Positions 17,216-25,735 of a stretch of 64,000 nt of DNA are shown here, piece after piece (the stretch's first letter is position 1; every line of letters begins with the position of its first letter). Under the pieces are notes generated by a model. That model saw only the letters and a list, made by a program, of their open reading frames with translations. It was not told where the DNA came from and ran no database searches. Location of the stretch: NCBI RefSeq assembly GCF_946479755.1, contig NZ_CAMLHC010000018.1:62001-126000 (forward strand). Reading direction: 5' to 3'. Source of the DNA: an uncultured Chitinophaga sp. Lineage in GTDB: Bacteria; Bacteroidota; Bacteroidia; Chitinophagales; Chitinophagaceae. A program made the position numbers and the translations under genes.

Positions 17216-18676
17216 ATGAGTGAGCAGACACCCTACATCATCGGCGCAGATATTGGTACCAGTAGTGCTAAAACGATTGGGCTCAGGCTTCAAAACGGAG
17301 CGGTGGTGGGCGTATTTCAACAGGCATATGCCACCCGTTATCCGCAGCCGGGATATGCGGAGCAAGACCCGCTGCTGTTGCTGGATGCGGTGAAAAAAGG
17401 CATCCGTGAAGTGGTGTCCCTGGCGGGATATCCGCCGGCGGCCATCTCCTTCAGCAGCGCCATGCACAGCATTATGGCGGTAGACGGCGATGGCCGGGCG
17501 CTTACGCCGCTGGTCCTCTGGGCCGACAACCGCAGCGAGCCGCAGGCGCTGGCCCTGCGGGACACCGAAGCAGGGAAAAGACTGTACCGGCAAACCGGCA
17601 CCCCGGTACATGCCATGTCGCCCCTCTGTAAGTTGCGCTGGATGCGGGAGCAACAACCGGAACTCTTTGCCCGGGCGGCCATCTTCCCGGGTATCAAGGA
17701 ATATATCATACATCACTTTTTCGGGAGATATTACAGTGATCATAGTATTGCTTCCGCTACCGGGCTGTTTGACATCGCGGGGCTGCAATGGAGCGGGGAG
17801 GCGCTGGACTACGCCGGTATTACGGTCGCGCAGCTGCCGGAGCCGGTACCGGCCACTTTCCGGCTGCCGCCCTTATTGCCCGCGGTGGCGGCGGAACTGG
17901 GCCTCCCGGCCGATACACCCTTTATCATCGGAGGGAGCGACGGGTGCCTGGCCCAGCTGGGCAGCCGCGCGCTGGACCCCGGCCATGCCACCATCACCAT
18001 CGGTACCAGCGGAGCGGTACGCATGGCGGCCTCCCGGCCGCAGACTGACGCCCGCGGCCGGCTGTTCACCTACCTGCTGACCGACGATGTGTATATCACC
18101 GGCGGCGCCACCAACAATGGCGGCGCGCTGTTGCAATGGCTGGTGCGCGATTTCCTGCGGATGCCGCTGACCGCCCTGCAGCCGCTGGTGGAAGAGGCGC
18201 TGCAAACGGACACCGGTCCTTTGTTGTGCCTGCCGTACCTGCTCGGAGAGCGGGCACCCATCTGGAATAGCCACGCTACCGCGGCTTTTGTGGGTATACA
18301 ACCCGGCCATACCGCAGCGCATTTCATGCGGGCCATGCTGGAAGGTATCTGCTTCAACCTGCTGAGTATCCGTGAGGCGCTCACGGAAACTGCCGGACCG
18401 GTACACCGGATATCTGTCAGCGGCGGATTTACCGCCACCCCGGGATGGATACAGCTGCTGGCCGATATTTTCGGGCAGGAAATGACGCTCGACCAGCAGA
18501 ACGACGCTTCGGCGCTGGGAGCTATCATGTTGGCTGCCAATGTATTACAGTTTCCGTTTGGAAGCTGGGAGGGAGCGCGGGCGACGGTTTTCTCGCCCGA
18601 CAAAGAAAAATATGAGGGGTATCAGCAAAAATTTGGGCGGTTCCTGCGGCTGTATGAGGCGGTAAAGGAGAGCTGA
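17216..18676 (+). CDS. FGGY-family carbohydrate kinase (gluconokinase/xylulokinase-like)
   Basis: A 486-residue cytoplasmic sugar kinase that phosphorylates a sugar or sugar acid with ATP. The phosphate-binding start 'IIGADIGTSSAKTIGL' (8-23), 'ITIGTSGAVR' and 'GGATNNGGALLQW' in the middle, and the C-terminal 'VSGGFTATPGWIQLLADI' are family signatures. The overall pattern is closest to FGGY gluconokinases, though xylulokinase is hard to exclude. It is divergent from a GMC/gluconate-dehydrogenase pair with an 83-bp gap, which fits phosphorylation of a sugar acid made by oxidation. Length is normal for the family. Confidence 0.88.
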   Translation: MSEQTPYIIGADIGTSSAKTIGLRLQNGAVVGVFQQAYATRYPQPGYAEQDPLLLLDAVKKGIREVVSLAGYPPAAISFSSAMHSIMAVDGDGRALTPLVLWADNRSEPQALALRDTEAGKRLYRQTGTPVHAMSPLCKLRWMREQQPELFARAAIFPGIKEYIIHHFFGRYYSDHSIASATGLFDIAGLQWSGEALDYAGITVAQLPEPVPATFRLPPLLPAVAAELGLPADTPFIIGGSDGCLAQLGSRALDPGHATITIGTSGAVRMAASRPQTDARGRLFTYLLTDDVYITGGATNNGGALLQWLVRDFLRMPLTALQPLVEEALQTDTGPLLCLPYLLGERAPIWNSHATAAFVGIQPGHTAAHFMRAMLEGICFNLLSIREALTETAGPVHRISVSGGFTATPGWIQLLADIFGQEMTLDQQNDASALGAIMLAANVLQFPFGSWEGARATVFSPDKEKYEGYQQKFGRFLRLYEAVKES

Positions 18677-18691
18677 TGTGGCCGGGGGGTG

Positions 18692-18746
18692 GAAAAAAGA
18701 TGGGGTATTGGGTCGCTCCCGGTGAAGGAGGTGTCCAATACCCCAT
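18692..18746 (-). terminator. Terminator of mutL
   Basis: A perfect 12-bp inverted repeat (18700-18711 with 18735-18746) with a 23-nt loop. On the minus strand it is followed by TCTTTTTT, 17 bp past the mutL stop. Confidence 0.75.
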
Positions 18747-18762
18747 ATCATATCAAAATGAT

Positions 18763-20664
18763 TTAGTTGCCTCTTTCGAACATCCGGGCCAGGTCCGTGA
18801 GTTTGAATGAGATGAAGGTGAACTTCCCGCTGGGCGCCACATTAGGCATGCTGCAGGCGAAGAGTTCATCGATCATGTTCTGCATTTCACGGGCAGACAG
18901 GATTTTGCCGGCCGGGATGGCGTTGTTGCGCGCCATGGAGCGTACCAGTTGTTCGCGGCGGTTGATTTTAAGCTCGCTGAAGTTTTTAAACTGTTCCAGC
19001 AGCCCTTCTATCGTTGCCTGGTCGTTGCCGGACTGCATATCGGCGGGGGTACCTCTTACAATGAAGGTATGGTTGCCGAAAGGTTCCAGTTCATAGCCCA
19101 GTGCCTGTAGTTCGGGCAGCATCTCAGCGATGAGCACGGCGTCTGCCGGAGGCAGCTGCAGTGTCTGGGGGAAGAGGCTTTGCTGGGTGGCCATCGGTGT
19201 TTCTTCGAGGGCGCGCTGGTAGCGCTCAAACAGGATGCGTTCGTGGGCAGCCTGCTGGTCTATCAGGATGAAGCCGGATTTTATCTGTGACAGGATGAAC
19301 TGCTGATGCACCTGCACCGGTACTTTCTGGTCGGTGGCGGTGTCCTGCCAGCGTTCGTCGATCACGGAAGCCGTAGCGTGGGGCTGGCTTTCGTAGGTCA
19401 CGGCCGGGCGGGTTTCCGGCTCCACGGTATAGGAGCTGATGGTGTAACCTTCGGTTTCCGGCGTGTTTTTATTGCTTTCGTACAGGTCTTTCCAGTGCTT
19501 CAGATTGCTGCTATTGCTGCTTTTGTCAATCATATGGGCCTGGTTGGCCTGTGTAAAGGATTTATAGAGGGGGGAATGGGTGTATTCCTCCTGTTGTTGT
19601 TTGGTGAAGGGTTTGCTCACGGCGTCCAGGGCCTGTATGCTGGGGTCCAGGTCGAAATCGAGCGTGGCGGTCACGTTGAACTGTGCCAGCGCGTGTTTCA
19701 CGGTTGCCTGCACGAAGGCGTACATTACTTTTTCGTCGTCGAACTTGATTTCCTGCTTGGTGGGGTGCACGTTGATGTCCACATGTTCGGGGTTGACATC
19801 AATAAACAGGACGTACAGCGGGTAGCTGTCGGCCGGGATGATATCTGCGAAAGCGTTCATCACCGCGTGGTGCAGGTAAGGGCTTTTGATATACCGGTTG
19901 TTGACGAAGAAGAACTGGTCGCCCCTGGTTTTTTTGGCTGTTTCCGGTTTACCGACAAAACCGTATACGTTCATATAGTCGGTACTTTCCTTCACATTAA
20001 CCAGGCGGGCGTTGTAATGTTGCCCCAGGATAGCGATGATGCGCTGTTTCAGGGAGCCTTTATCGAGATGGAACAGTTGCTGGTTGTTGCTGGTGAGCGA
20101 GAACTGCAGTTGGGGAAAGGCCATGGCCACCCGGATAAACTCGTCCACAATATGTCGCATTTCTGCCGCGTTACTCTTGAGGAAGTTGCGGCGGGCAGGC
20201 ACATTGAAAAACAGGTTTTTCATGGCGATGCTGGTACCTTCCGCGGTCTGACAGGGTTCCTGCTTTTTGATCACGCTGTTGTCTATCTCCACATAGGAGC
20301 CAACATCGGTCCCTTTTTTCCGGCTTTTGAGCTCTACCTGGGAAACGGCTGCGATCGAAGCGAGGGCTTCTCCTCTGAACCCCATGGTACGGATCTGGAA
20401 GAGGTCATCTATGGATTGTATCTTGGAGGTGGCATGGCGTTCAAAGCACATACGGGCATCTGTTTCGCTCATACCGCCACCGTTATCGATTACCTGCACC
20501 AGTTCTTTGCCTGCGTCTTTTATGATCAGCTGAATCTCCGTCGCACCTGCGTCTACGGCATTTTCCAGTAATTCTTTTACCGCCGATGCCGGTCTTTGTA
20601 TCACTTCGCCTGCAGCTATCTGGTTCGCTATATTGTCTGGTAATAAATTGATGATGTCCGCCAC
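18763..20664 (-). CDS. mutL: DNA mismatch repair protein MutL
   Basis: A 633-residue mismatch repair ATPase that couples MutS recognition to strand removal. The GHKL ATPase motifs are intact: ELLENAVDAG (31-40), DNGGGM (60-65) and GFRGEAL (95-101). A linker of about 100 polar residues joins it to the C-terminal dimerisation domain. In MutL proteins with endonuclease activity that domain has a DQHAxxE motif and a C-P-H-G-R-P segment. Here they read DQQAAHE (469-475) and CSMPNVAPSGK (604-614), so the metal site is altered or relocated. The gene stands alone with its own terminator. A near-consensus TAACTTTA lies upstream as a possible -7 element. Confidence 0.97.
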   Translation of the reverse strand: MADIINLLPDNIANQIAAGEVIQRPASAVKELLENAVDAGATEIQLIIKDAGKELVQVIDNGGGMSETDARMCFERHATSKIQSIDDLFQIRTMGFRGEALASIAAVSQVELKSRKKGTDVGSYVEIDNSVIKKQEPCQTAEGTSIAMKNLFFNVPARRNFLKSNAAEMRHIVDEFIRVAMAFPQLQFSLTSNNQQLFHLDKGSLKQRIIAILGQHYNARLVNVKESTDYMNVYGFVGKPETAKKTRGDQFFFVNNRYIKSPYLHHAVMNAFADIIPADSYPLYVLFIDVNPEHVDINVHPTKQEIKFDDEKVMYAFVQATVKHALAQFNVTATLDFDLDPSIQALDAVSKPFTKQQQEEYTHSPLYKSFTQANQAHMIDKSSNSSNLKHWKDLYESNKNTPETEGYTISSYTVEPETRPAVTYESQPHATASVIDERWQDTATDQKVPVQVHQQFILSQIKSGFILIDQQAAHERILFERYQRALEETPMATQQSLFPQTLQLPPADAVLIAEMLPELQALGYELEPFGNHTFIVRGTPADMQSGNDQATIEGLLEQFKNFSELKINRREQLVRSMARNNAIPAGKILSAREMQNMIDELFACSMPNVAPSGKFTFISFKLTDLARMFERGN

Positions 20665-20987
20665 TTAACTAGCCTTTTGGCGTAAAGTTAATAATTTATA
20701 CGCAGTTGCTCGCGGGTGATTATCAGACTGTTTGAAACATTTAAGCATGGGATTTGGGAAATACCAGGTTGATTTGCAGGAAATAACAATCCATTAAGCC
20801 ACTTCATACGTAATTTATTAAGAGAAAAAATATCTATCAGGCCAACAGAGAAAAATACAATGATAGTGTTAATGACCCGTTAACGGAAACAAAACGCTAT
20901 GCATGAACCTGCAGAATCTGATAATTTTGAGCATCTTATTAGTCACCAACTGAACAGACCCTCGCTAAAAGCGATAAAAAGAATTCA
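20665..20987. other. Intergenic region between mutL and msrB (divergent)
   Basis: 323 bp without a convincing gene. It should hold the two divergent promoters. I see no strong hairpin, only a short CCCGTTAACGG palindrome near 20876-20886. A 50-codon frame at 20899-21051 runs into msrB out of frame and looks like chance. Confidence 0.5.
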
Positions 20988-21470
20988 ATGGAAGAAGGAA
21001 AAAAGAAGGGAGACGTTTACTCCCATTCGGATACAAGTAAGGTTAACTTAACGGATGACGAATGGAAAAAGATCTTACCGCCGGAAGTCTACAACATCGC
21101 CAGAGAGAAAGGAACAGAATGGGCATTTACCGGTAAATACTGGAATAGCAATGAAAAAGGAACCTATTACTGTGCTGCCTGTGGCCATCCGCTTTTTGTA
21201 TCCAATGCCAAATTTGAGAGTAGCTGTGGCTGGCCCAGCTTTTTTGAGCCGGTAGCCAAAGCCAGCGTTATCTATGCCCCCGACAACAGTCACGGTATGC
21301 ACCGCACCGAAGTATTATGCGGCCGCTGCAGATCACACCTCGGGCATGTTTTTGACGACGGGCCACCGCCAACAGGGCTCCGCTACTGTATCAACTCTGT
21401 GATTCTGGACTTTGAACAGGCCACAGAAGCCGACAAGCAATATTCAGAAAAAAGAAAGGAAAAAGAATAA
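20988..21470 (+). CDS. msrB: Peptide-methionine (R)-S-oxide reductase MsrB
   Basis: A 160-residue cytoplasmic repair enzyme that reduces methionine-R-sulfoxide in proteins using thioredoxin. All key residues are visible: four zinc cysteines in two CxxC pairs (62/65 and 111/114), the catalytic Cys134 in RYCINS, and a likely resolving Cys80 in 'FESSCGWPSF'. 'HLGHVFDDGPPPTGLRYC' is the family signature. The first 20 residues are a polar extension that is not part of the fold. No msrA is adjacent. Confidence 0.96.
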   Translation: MEEGKKKGDVYSHSDTSKVNLTDDEWKKILPPEVYNIAREKGTEWAFTGKYWNSNEKGTYYCAACGHPLFVSNAKFESSCGWPSFFEPVAKASVIYAPDNSHGMHRTEVLCGRCRSHLGHVFDDGPPPTGLRYCINSVILDFEQATEADKQYSEKRKEKE

Positions 21471-21556
21471 CCCGAACCGTTTATCACTGATGCCAACGGC
21501 TCCGGCGGGAGCACAATAAAAAAGCGTATTTTTATTGTAATCAATTTCCCGGAGTT

Positions 21557-22573
21557 ATGAAAGTCTTAAAAGCACTTGCCTGGATTGTAGGTATTCTCTT
21601 GCTTGTACTGATTATACTCATTTTTGCTGCCCCAACCCAAATGCACGTGGAACGTTCGGTGGAAATCAATGCACCGGCATCTGTCGTGTGGAATGATATT
21701 GTCCGTTTCGAGAAGTTCAACCAGTGGAATACCTGGAAAATGATGGACTCCACCGCAGAGTACACCATCACCGGGGACGACGGCACCGTAGGCGCCGTCA
21801 GCGCCTGGAAAGGCAAAAAAATAGGAGAGGGTAAGCTCCAGCACCTCTCGTTAGACCCCTATAAATCCGTTCAACAGAAACTGACGTTCATAGCCCCGTT
21901 CCATTCGGAGTCGGACGTGTTCTTCCAGCTCTCTGAGGCTGCCGGTAAAACCAAGGTGGTATGGGGCTTCGACGCCCATTACGACCGTCCGCAGAACGTG
22001 ATGGCCCTTTTCATGAAAGGCGCGCTGGAAGAAGATTTCGCCAAAGGGCTCAGCAACCTCAAAAGCATGGCGGAAGCGGAAAAGAACGGCCCGGGAACCC
22101 CCAACGGGATCAACGTTACCGTGCGGGAAATGGATTATCCCGCCACCACCTACGCTGCCGTCCGGAAAACAGTACCCTTTAAAGGCATCTCCAATTATTA
22201 CCGCGCCAACCTCGAACAGATTTATAAAGCGGCCACAACCGCAAAGCTTCAGCCGGGCGTGCCCTGTGGCCTCTTTTATACCTGGGATGAAAGAAAACGG
22301 GAAACAGACATGGCAGCGGCCATACCGGTACCGGAAGGGAGCACCCTGGGGCCTGGCTTCGAAATTATCAGGCTGCCAGCCGCCCAGGCCGCCTATGTGG
22401 ACTACTACGGGCCCTACGATAAAATCGCCAATGCCCACGTAGCGATCCAGCAGTTCATAGAAAAAAAGGGTAAAAAAGTAATTCCGCCCACCATGGAGAT
22501 GTATGTGACAGATCCGGGCAAAGAGAAGGATAGTAGCAAATGGCTGACGAAGGTCATTTACTTTATGCAGTGA
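21557..22573 (+). CDS. SRPBCC domain fused to GyrI-like effector-binding domain, membrane-anchored
   Basis: A 338-residue protein with one N-terminal membrane segment (about 5-26). It is followed by a polyketide cyclase/START-type SRPBCC domain (about 32-180, 'VERSVEINAPASVVWNDI') and a GyrI-like/AraC-effector-binding domain (about 195-338, 'VREMDYPATTYAAVRKT' and ending 'WLTKVIYFMQ'). Both domains have hydrophobic ligand pockets. No DNA-binding domain is present, so it is not itself a transcription factor. The membrane anchor suggests it faces the periplasm or the membrane surface. An imperfect A/T stem (about 21521-21540) and a GGAG at 21551-21554 lie upstream. The biological ligand is unknown. 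Confidence 0.85.
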   Translation: MKVLKALAWIVGILLLVLIILIFAAPTQMHVERSVEINAPASVVWNDIVRFEKFNQWNTWKMMDSTAEYTITGDDGTVGAVSAWKGKKIGEGKLQHLSLDPYKSVQQKLTFIAPFHSESDVFFQLSEAAGKTKVVWGFDAHYDRPQNVMALFMKGALEEDFAKGLSNLKSMAEAEKNGPGTPNGINVTVREMDYPATTYAAVRKTVPFKGISNYYRANLEQIYKAATTAKLQPGVPCGLFYTWDERKRETDMAAAIPVPEGSTLGPGFEIIRLPAAQAAYVDYYGPYDKIANAHVAIQQFIEKKGKKVIPPTMEMYVTDPGKEKDSSKWLTKVIYFMQ

Positions 22574-22627
22574 GCATCAGCACCAACGGAAAGAAATAAA
22601 CGAAAAAGCCGGCAAAAAACGGAAAGA

Positions 22628-22906
22628 CTATCTGGCGGAAGCGGTGGCGTAGGCGGTAGGTTCAAATTCTATGATCTCGTACATGGCCAGCTGGTTTCTC
22701 TCCAGCGGATCTTCACTCATGATCTGCTCTACCTCTCTACGGCTCGAAGCCTGACAAAGGATCAGCGCGCCGGATTTGGGCTTCCGCCTCCCCGACAGGA
22801 TGAATTTGCCGTTGTCATAATATTTTTGCAGGAACGCTGTATGCGCTTCCATAAAGTGCTCTACCGCCGCTACCGGTCGGATGTACTGTAGGAGAATCAG
22901 GAACAT
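22628..22906 (-). CDS. YciI family protein
   Basis: A 92-residue single-domain protein of the YciI/YCII ferredoxin-like fold ('FLILLQYIRPVAAVEHFMEAH', then 'ILSGRRKPKSGALILCQA' and 'DPLERNQLAMYEIIEFEP'). Members have a conserved His-Asp active-site pair; His17 and the Asp of SEDPLE are candidates. The physiological role of most members is unknown. It is convergent with the SRPBCC-GyrI gene. It has its own promoter: TACCTTTG on the minus strand at 22951-22958. Confidence 0.88.
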   Translation of the reverse strand: MFLILLQYIRPVAAVEHFMEAHTAFLQKYYDNGKFILSGRRKPKSGALILCQASSRREVEQIMSEDPLERNQLAMYEIIEFEPTAYATASAR

Positions 22907-22950
22907 AAAGGTTTTTCGATGGTTTTAGATGTTTGTTTCATAGTAAGCAA

Positions 22951-22978
22951 CAAAGGTATTAACTATAATGATCCCAAA
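22951..22978 (-). promoter_or_regulatory. Promoter of the YciI gene
   Basis: Minus strand: -33 TTTG (22975-22978), 16-bp spacer, exact -7 element TACCTTTG (22951-22958), about 45 bp before the ATG. It is the best two-part match to the Bacteroidota promoter in the window. Confidence 0.55.
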
Positions 22979-23134
22979 ATATTGTATGTGGCATAGCGGT
23001 CCCAAAAAAATTGAGACATATAAGCTACAAAAATATGCGTACTTTCGCACCACCGAAATACCACGATTGTGGGAATGTACTGGTCAGATGGTCGGTATCC
23101 CTACCATAGTCAATTATTAACTCTTATATCTTTT

Positions 23135-24976
23135 ATGAAAAGAACAATTTCCAAAGTTTTGTTAACCGCTGTTACTGCAGCGGTAGTGCTGTCGTCCTGC
23201 TCCACCAAGGTTCCGGAAGAAAGTAAACACATCCCCAAAACAGCCGGCGTAGTAATAGACCTGAACGCCAAAGAAATTACCCAGAAACTGGCCACCAACG
23301 GACTTACTATGGACAAGCTGTTTTCTGCCGTGCAGTCCAAAGACACCTCCAGCGAAGCCATGAAAGCCTGGAAAGATGCCGAAAATTCCGGTGTAGACCT
23401 GAAAGGCCACTTCTTTGTGTCCTTCGTTTTCCCGGGCCAGGCAGGTGGCACCAAGTCCTACATCAGCGCCACCGCCAGCCTTGCTGACGCTGACAAGTTC
23501 GAGGCCTTCCTGAAAAAAAGTGAGAAAAACTTCTCCCTGAAATCCGGCAGCGACTTCAAATATATCGTGGAAGAAGAAAGCAAAGGAGTAGTTGCCTGGA
23601 ACAAAGGCACTGTCATTTTCCTGACGGCTATCCCCGACGGTATCGATAAATATGCGCCAGCCGGCACTCCCGGTCTGCCCGGCGCTGACTCCGATTCTGA
23701 AGCGGTACAGGTAGACAGCGCCGCCACCGCTACCCCGGTAGCCCTGGTGACTGCGGAAGAAGAGGCAGAGACTAAAGTCCTGGTAGCGGAAGTAGATCAC
23801 CTCTTCCACCTGAAAAAAGACGAAAGCGCCGGTGTACTCGAGCCTTTCGCCAAAATGCTGAAAGAAAATGCCGATATGAGCATCTTCATCAACCCGGAAG
23901 CGATCTACAACAGTGGTATGCTCACCATGATCCCGGCCAATTTCAAAAAACTGATGGAAGGCACCTATTACACCGGTACCTCCACCTTCGAAAAAGGCAG
24001 GATCGTTGCTAACGGCAACTACTATATGGGTAAAGAAATTGCCAGCATCTACAAAAAATACGGTAACAAGGAAATCGACCTGGATATGCTGAAGAAGTAC
24101 CCTTCCCAGAATATCACCGGCTTTACTTCCTACGCTTTCGACTTCCATATGGTGGGCGAAATCGTTAAATCTACCGGCATGGACGGCATCGTTAACATGT
24201 TCCTGGCCAAATCCGGCCTGTCTATGGACGATGTCCTGAACGCCTTCGAAGGCCAGTTCACCTATGTGGTGTCTGACATGGCTGTTCAGAAGAAAGAATC
24301 CAAATACTTCCCCGGCGAGTTCAACGACGAACTCACTTCCAAATGGATCTTCAACCTGAAAGTGGGCAACAAAGAAGCATTCAATAAAGTAATGACTTCA
24401 CCGATGCTGAAAGAAATGTTCACCAAGGAAGGTGACCGCTACGTATACGCCAACCCGGGTATGGCCGCTATGGGCATGCCTGCGGTGTCTATCACCGAGA
24501 AATTCATCACCGTAGGCTCCGACAGTGTACTGCTGCAGGAATACCTGGCGGGTAAAGGCAGCATCAAACTGCCGGAAGGCATCGAAAGCAAAATCAAAGG
24601 CAGCATGATGGGCGGCTACGCCGACCTGGAAAAAGTAATCGGCGCTATCCCGGAAGATAAAGCGGACAGCGATGAAGAAAAAGGTCTCCTCGTGAAACTG
24701 AAAGGCCTGCTGAAAGACGTGACCATGGTCGTTAAAAACACCAGCGGCAACGTTTCCAAATCTGAAATCATCCTCAATTTCAAAAACAAGGATGAAAACA
24801 GCCTGGTGCAGCTGGTTAACTTCGGCACAGAAGCTGCCAAAGTAATGGAAGCTAAGAAAGCAAGACAGAAAGCCATGGAAGACAGCCTGTTTGCCGAACC
24901 GGCAGAGGGCGCTGTAGATGCTGCAGCAGATGCCGCTATTGCAGCTCCTGCTGTTGACAGCGCTGTAGCACACTAA
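23135..24976 (+). CDS. DUF4836 family lipoprotein
   Basis: A 613-residue lipoprotein starting at MKRTISKVL; the in-frame start at 23069 is rejected because the signal peptide and lipobox (VVLSSC) begin at 23135. The body matches the DUF4836 family of Bacteroidota: 'HIPKTAGVVIDLNAKEIT' near the N-terminus, long alternating beta and alpha segments, and an Ala-rich acidic tail. An Asp/Glu/Ala-rich linker lies near residues 185-225. The function of the family is unknown; it is predicted to be periplasmic or surface exposed. The gene is monocistronic, with a near-consensus TACTTTCG about 90 bp upstream and a strong terminator downstream. Confidence 0.85.
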   Translation: MKRTISKVLLTAVTAAVVLSSCSTKVPEESKHIPKTAGVVIDLNAKEITQKLATNGLTMDKLFSAVQSKDTSSEAMKAWKDAENSGVDLKGHFFVSFVFPGQAGGTKSYISATASLADADKFEAFLKKSEKNFSLKSGSDFKYIVEEESKGVVAWNKGTVIFLTAIPDGIDKYAPAGTPGLPGADSDSEAVQVDSAATATPVALVTAEEEAETKVLVAEVDHLFHLKKDESAGVLEPFAKMLKENADMSIFINPEAIYNSGMLTMIPANFKKLMEGTYYTGTSTFEKGRIVANGNYYMGKEIASIYKKYGNKEIDLDMLKKYPSQNITGFTSYAFDFHMVGEIVKSTGMDGIVNMFLAKSGLSMDDVLNAFEGQFTYVVSDMAVQKKESKYFPGEFNDELTSKWIFNLKVGNKEAFNKVMTSPMLKEMFTKEGDRYVYANPGMAAMGMPAVSITEKFITVGSDSVLLQEYLAGKGSIKLPEGIESKIKGSMMGGYADLEKVIGAIPEDKADSDEEKGLLVKLKGLLKDVTMVVKNTSGNVSKSEIILNFKNKDENSLVQLVNFGTEAAKVMEAKKARQKAMEDSLFAEPAEGAVDAAADAAIAAPAVDSAVAH

Positions 24977-25006
24977 TCAGCGATCGTTTTCTTTCAAAAT
25001 ATCTGC

Positions 25007-25045
25007 AAGGGCCGGAGCAATTAAGCTGCTCCGGCCCTTTTTATT
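25007..25045 (+). terminator. Terminator of the DUF4836 gene
   Basis: A perfect 13-bp stem (25007-25019 with 25027-25039), 7-nt loop, then a T-rich tail. It lies 31 bp after the stop. Confidence 0.88.
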
Positions 25046-25075
25046 TATATTGGGATCTGTTAATCAGCTCGGCAT

Positions 25076-25726
25076 ATGCAAATTCAGATACAACACCTGC
25101 TGCCCATCCCCCTGAAGGACAAGCTGCTACAGCGCACCTCAGGCATCTGGAACCAGGATGTCACCTTCAGCCCCGGCAGCTTTGTTAAAATAAAAGCCCC
25201 CTCCGGCACAGGGAAAACAACTCTCGTGCACTACCTCTATCATATCCGTTACGACTATACGGGCACGGTGCTGGTCAACAACCGGCCATGGCCCGCCTAT
25301 AATAAAAATGAACTGGCCGCTATGCGGCAGCAGCAGATCAGCATCATCTTCCAGGACCTGCGCCTGTTTGAACAGCTCACCGCCGTGGAAAACATCGACC
25401 TGAAAAGGGTGATGCTTCCCAACCCGTACTGCTCCCCGGAGAAAATCCTGGACATGGCCGCCCGGCTCAATGTGACGCATGTGTTGCAGCAGAGCAGCAA
25501 AACATTGTCTTACGGCGAACGGCAGCGTATCGCCATCATCCGGGCGCTGTCGCAACCCTTTCAGTGGCTGTTGATGGACGAACCCTTCAGCCACCTCGAT
25601 GAGGAAAACACCCGCCGGGCTGCCAGCCTCATCGCGGAGGAATGTAAAGCCCGCAACGCCGGGTTTATTTTAACCGACCTGGATGATGACCAGCATTTTT
25701 CATACGATGTTCATTACCAGCTTTAA
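25076..25726 (+). CDS. ABC transporter ATP-binding protein (LolD/MacB-like)
   Basis: A 216-residue ATPase subunit. Walker A is APSGTGKT (41-48; the first Gly of the consensus is Ala), Q-loop in 'IIFQDLRLF' (90-98), signature LSYGE (144-148; the second Gly is Tyr), Walker B WLLMDEP (164-170) and D-loop HLDEEN. The size and sequence fit the LolD/FtsE/MacB group. It is translated 9 bp before the permease gene, so the two make one transporter. Small departures in the Walker A and signature motifs suggest a divergent but probably active ATPase. Confidence 0.9.
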   Translation: MQIQIQHLLPIPLKDKLLQRTSGIWNQDVTFSPGSFVKIKAPSGTGKTTLVHYLYHIRYDYTGTVLVNNRPWPAYNKNELAAMRQQQISIIFQDLRLFEQLTAVENIDLKRVMLPNPYCSPEKILDMAARLNVTHVLQQSSKTLSYGERQRIAIIRALSQPFQWLLMDEPFSHLDEENTRRAASLIAEECKARNAGFILTDLDDDQHFSYDVHYQL

Positions 25727-25735
25727 TGTTTTTCC

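Noticed and set aside
19306..20571. A 421-codon open frame antisense to mutL
   Set aside because: It is a shadow of mutL; composition is atypical (Phe/Val/Gly-rich) and no domain is seen.
20899..21051. A 50-codon frame running into msrB out of frame
   Set aside because: It is short, basic and without similarity to a known family; the msrB start at 20988 is fully explained without it.
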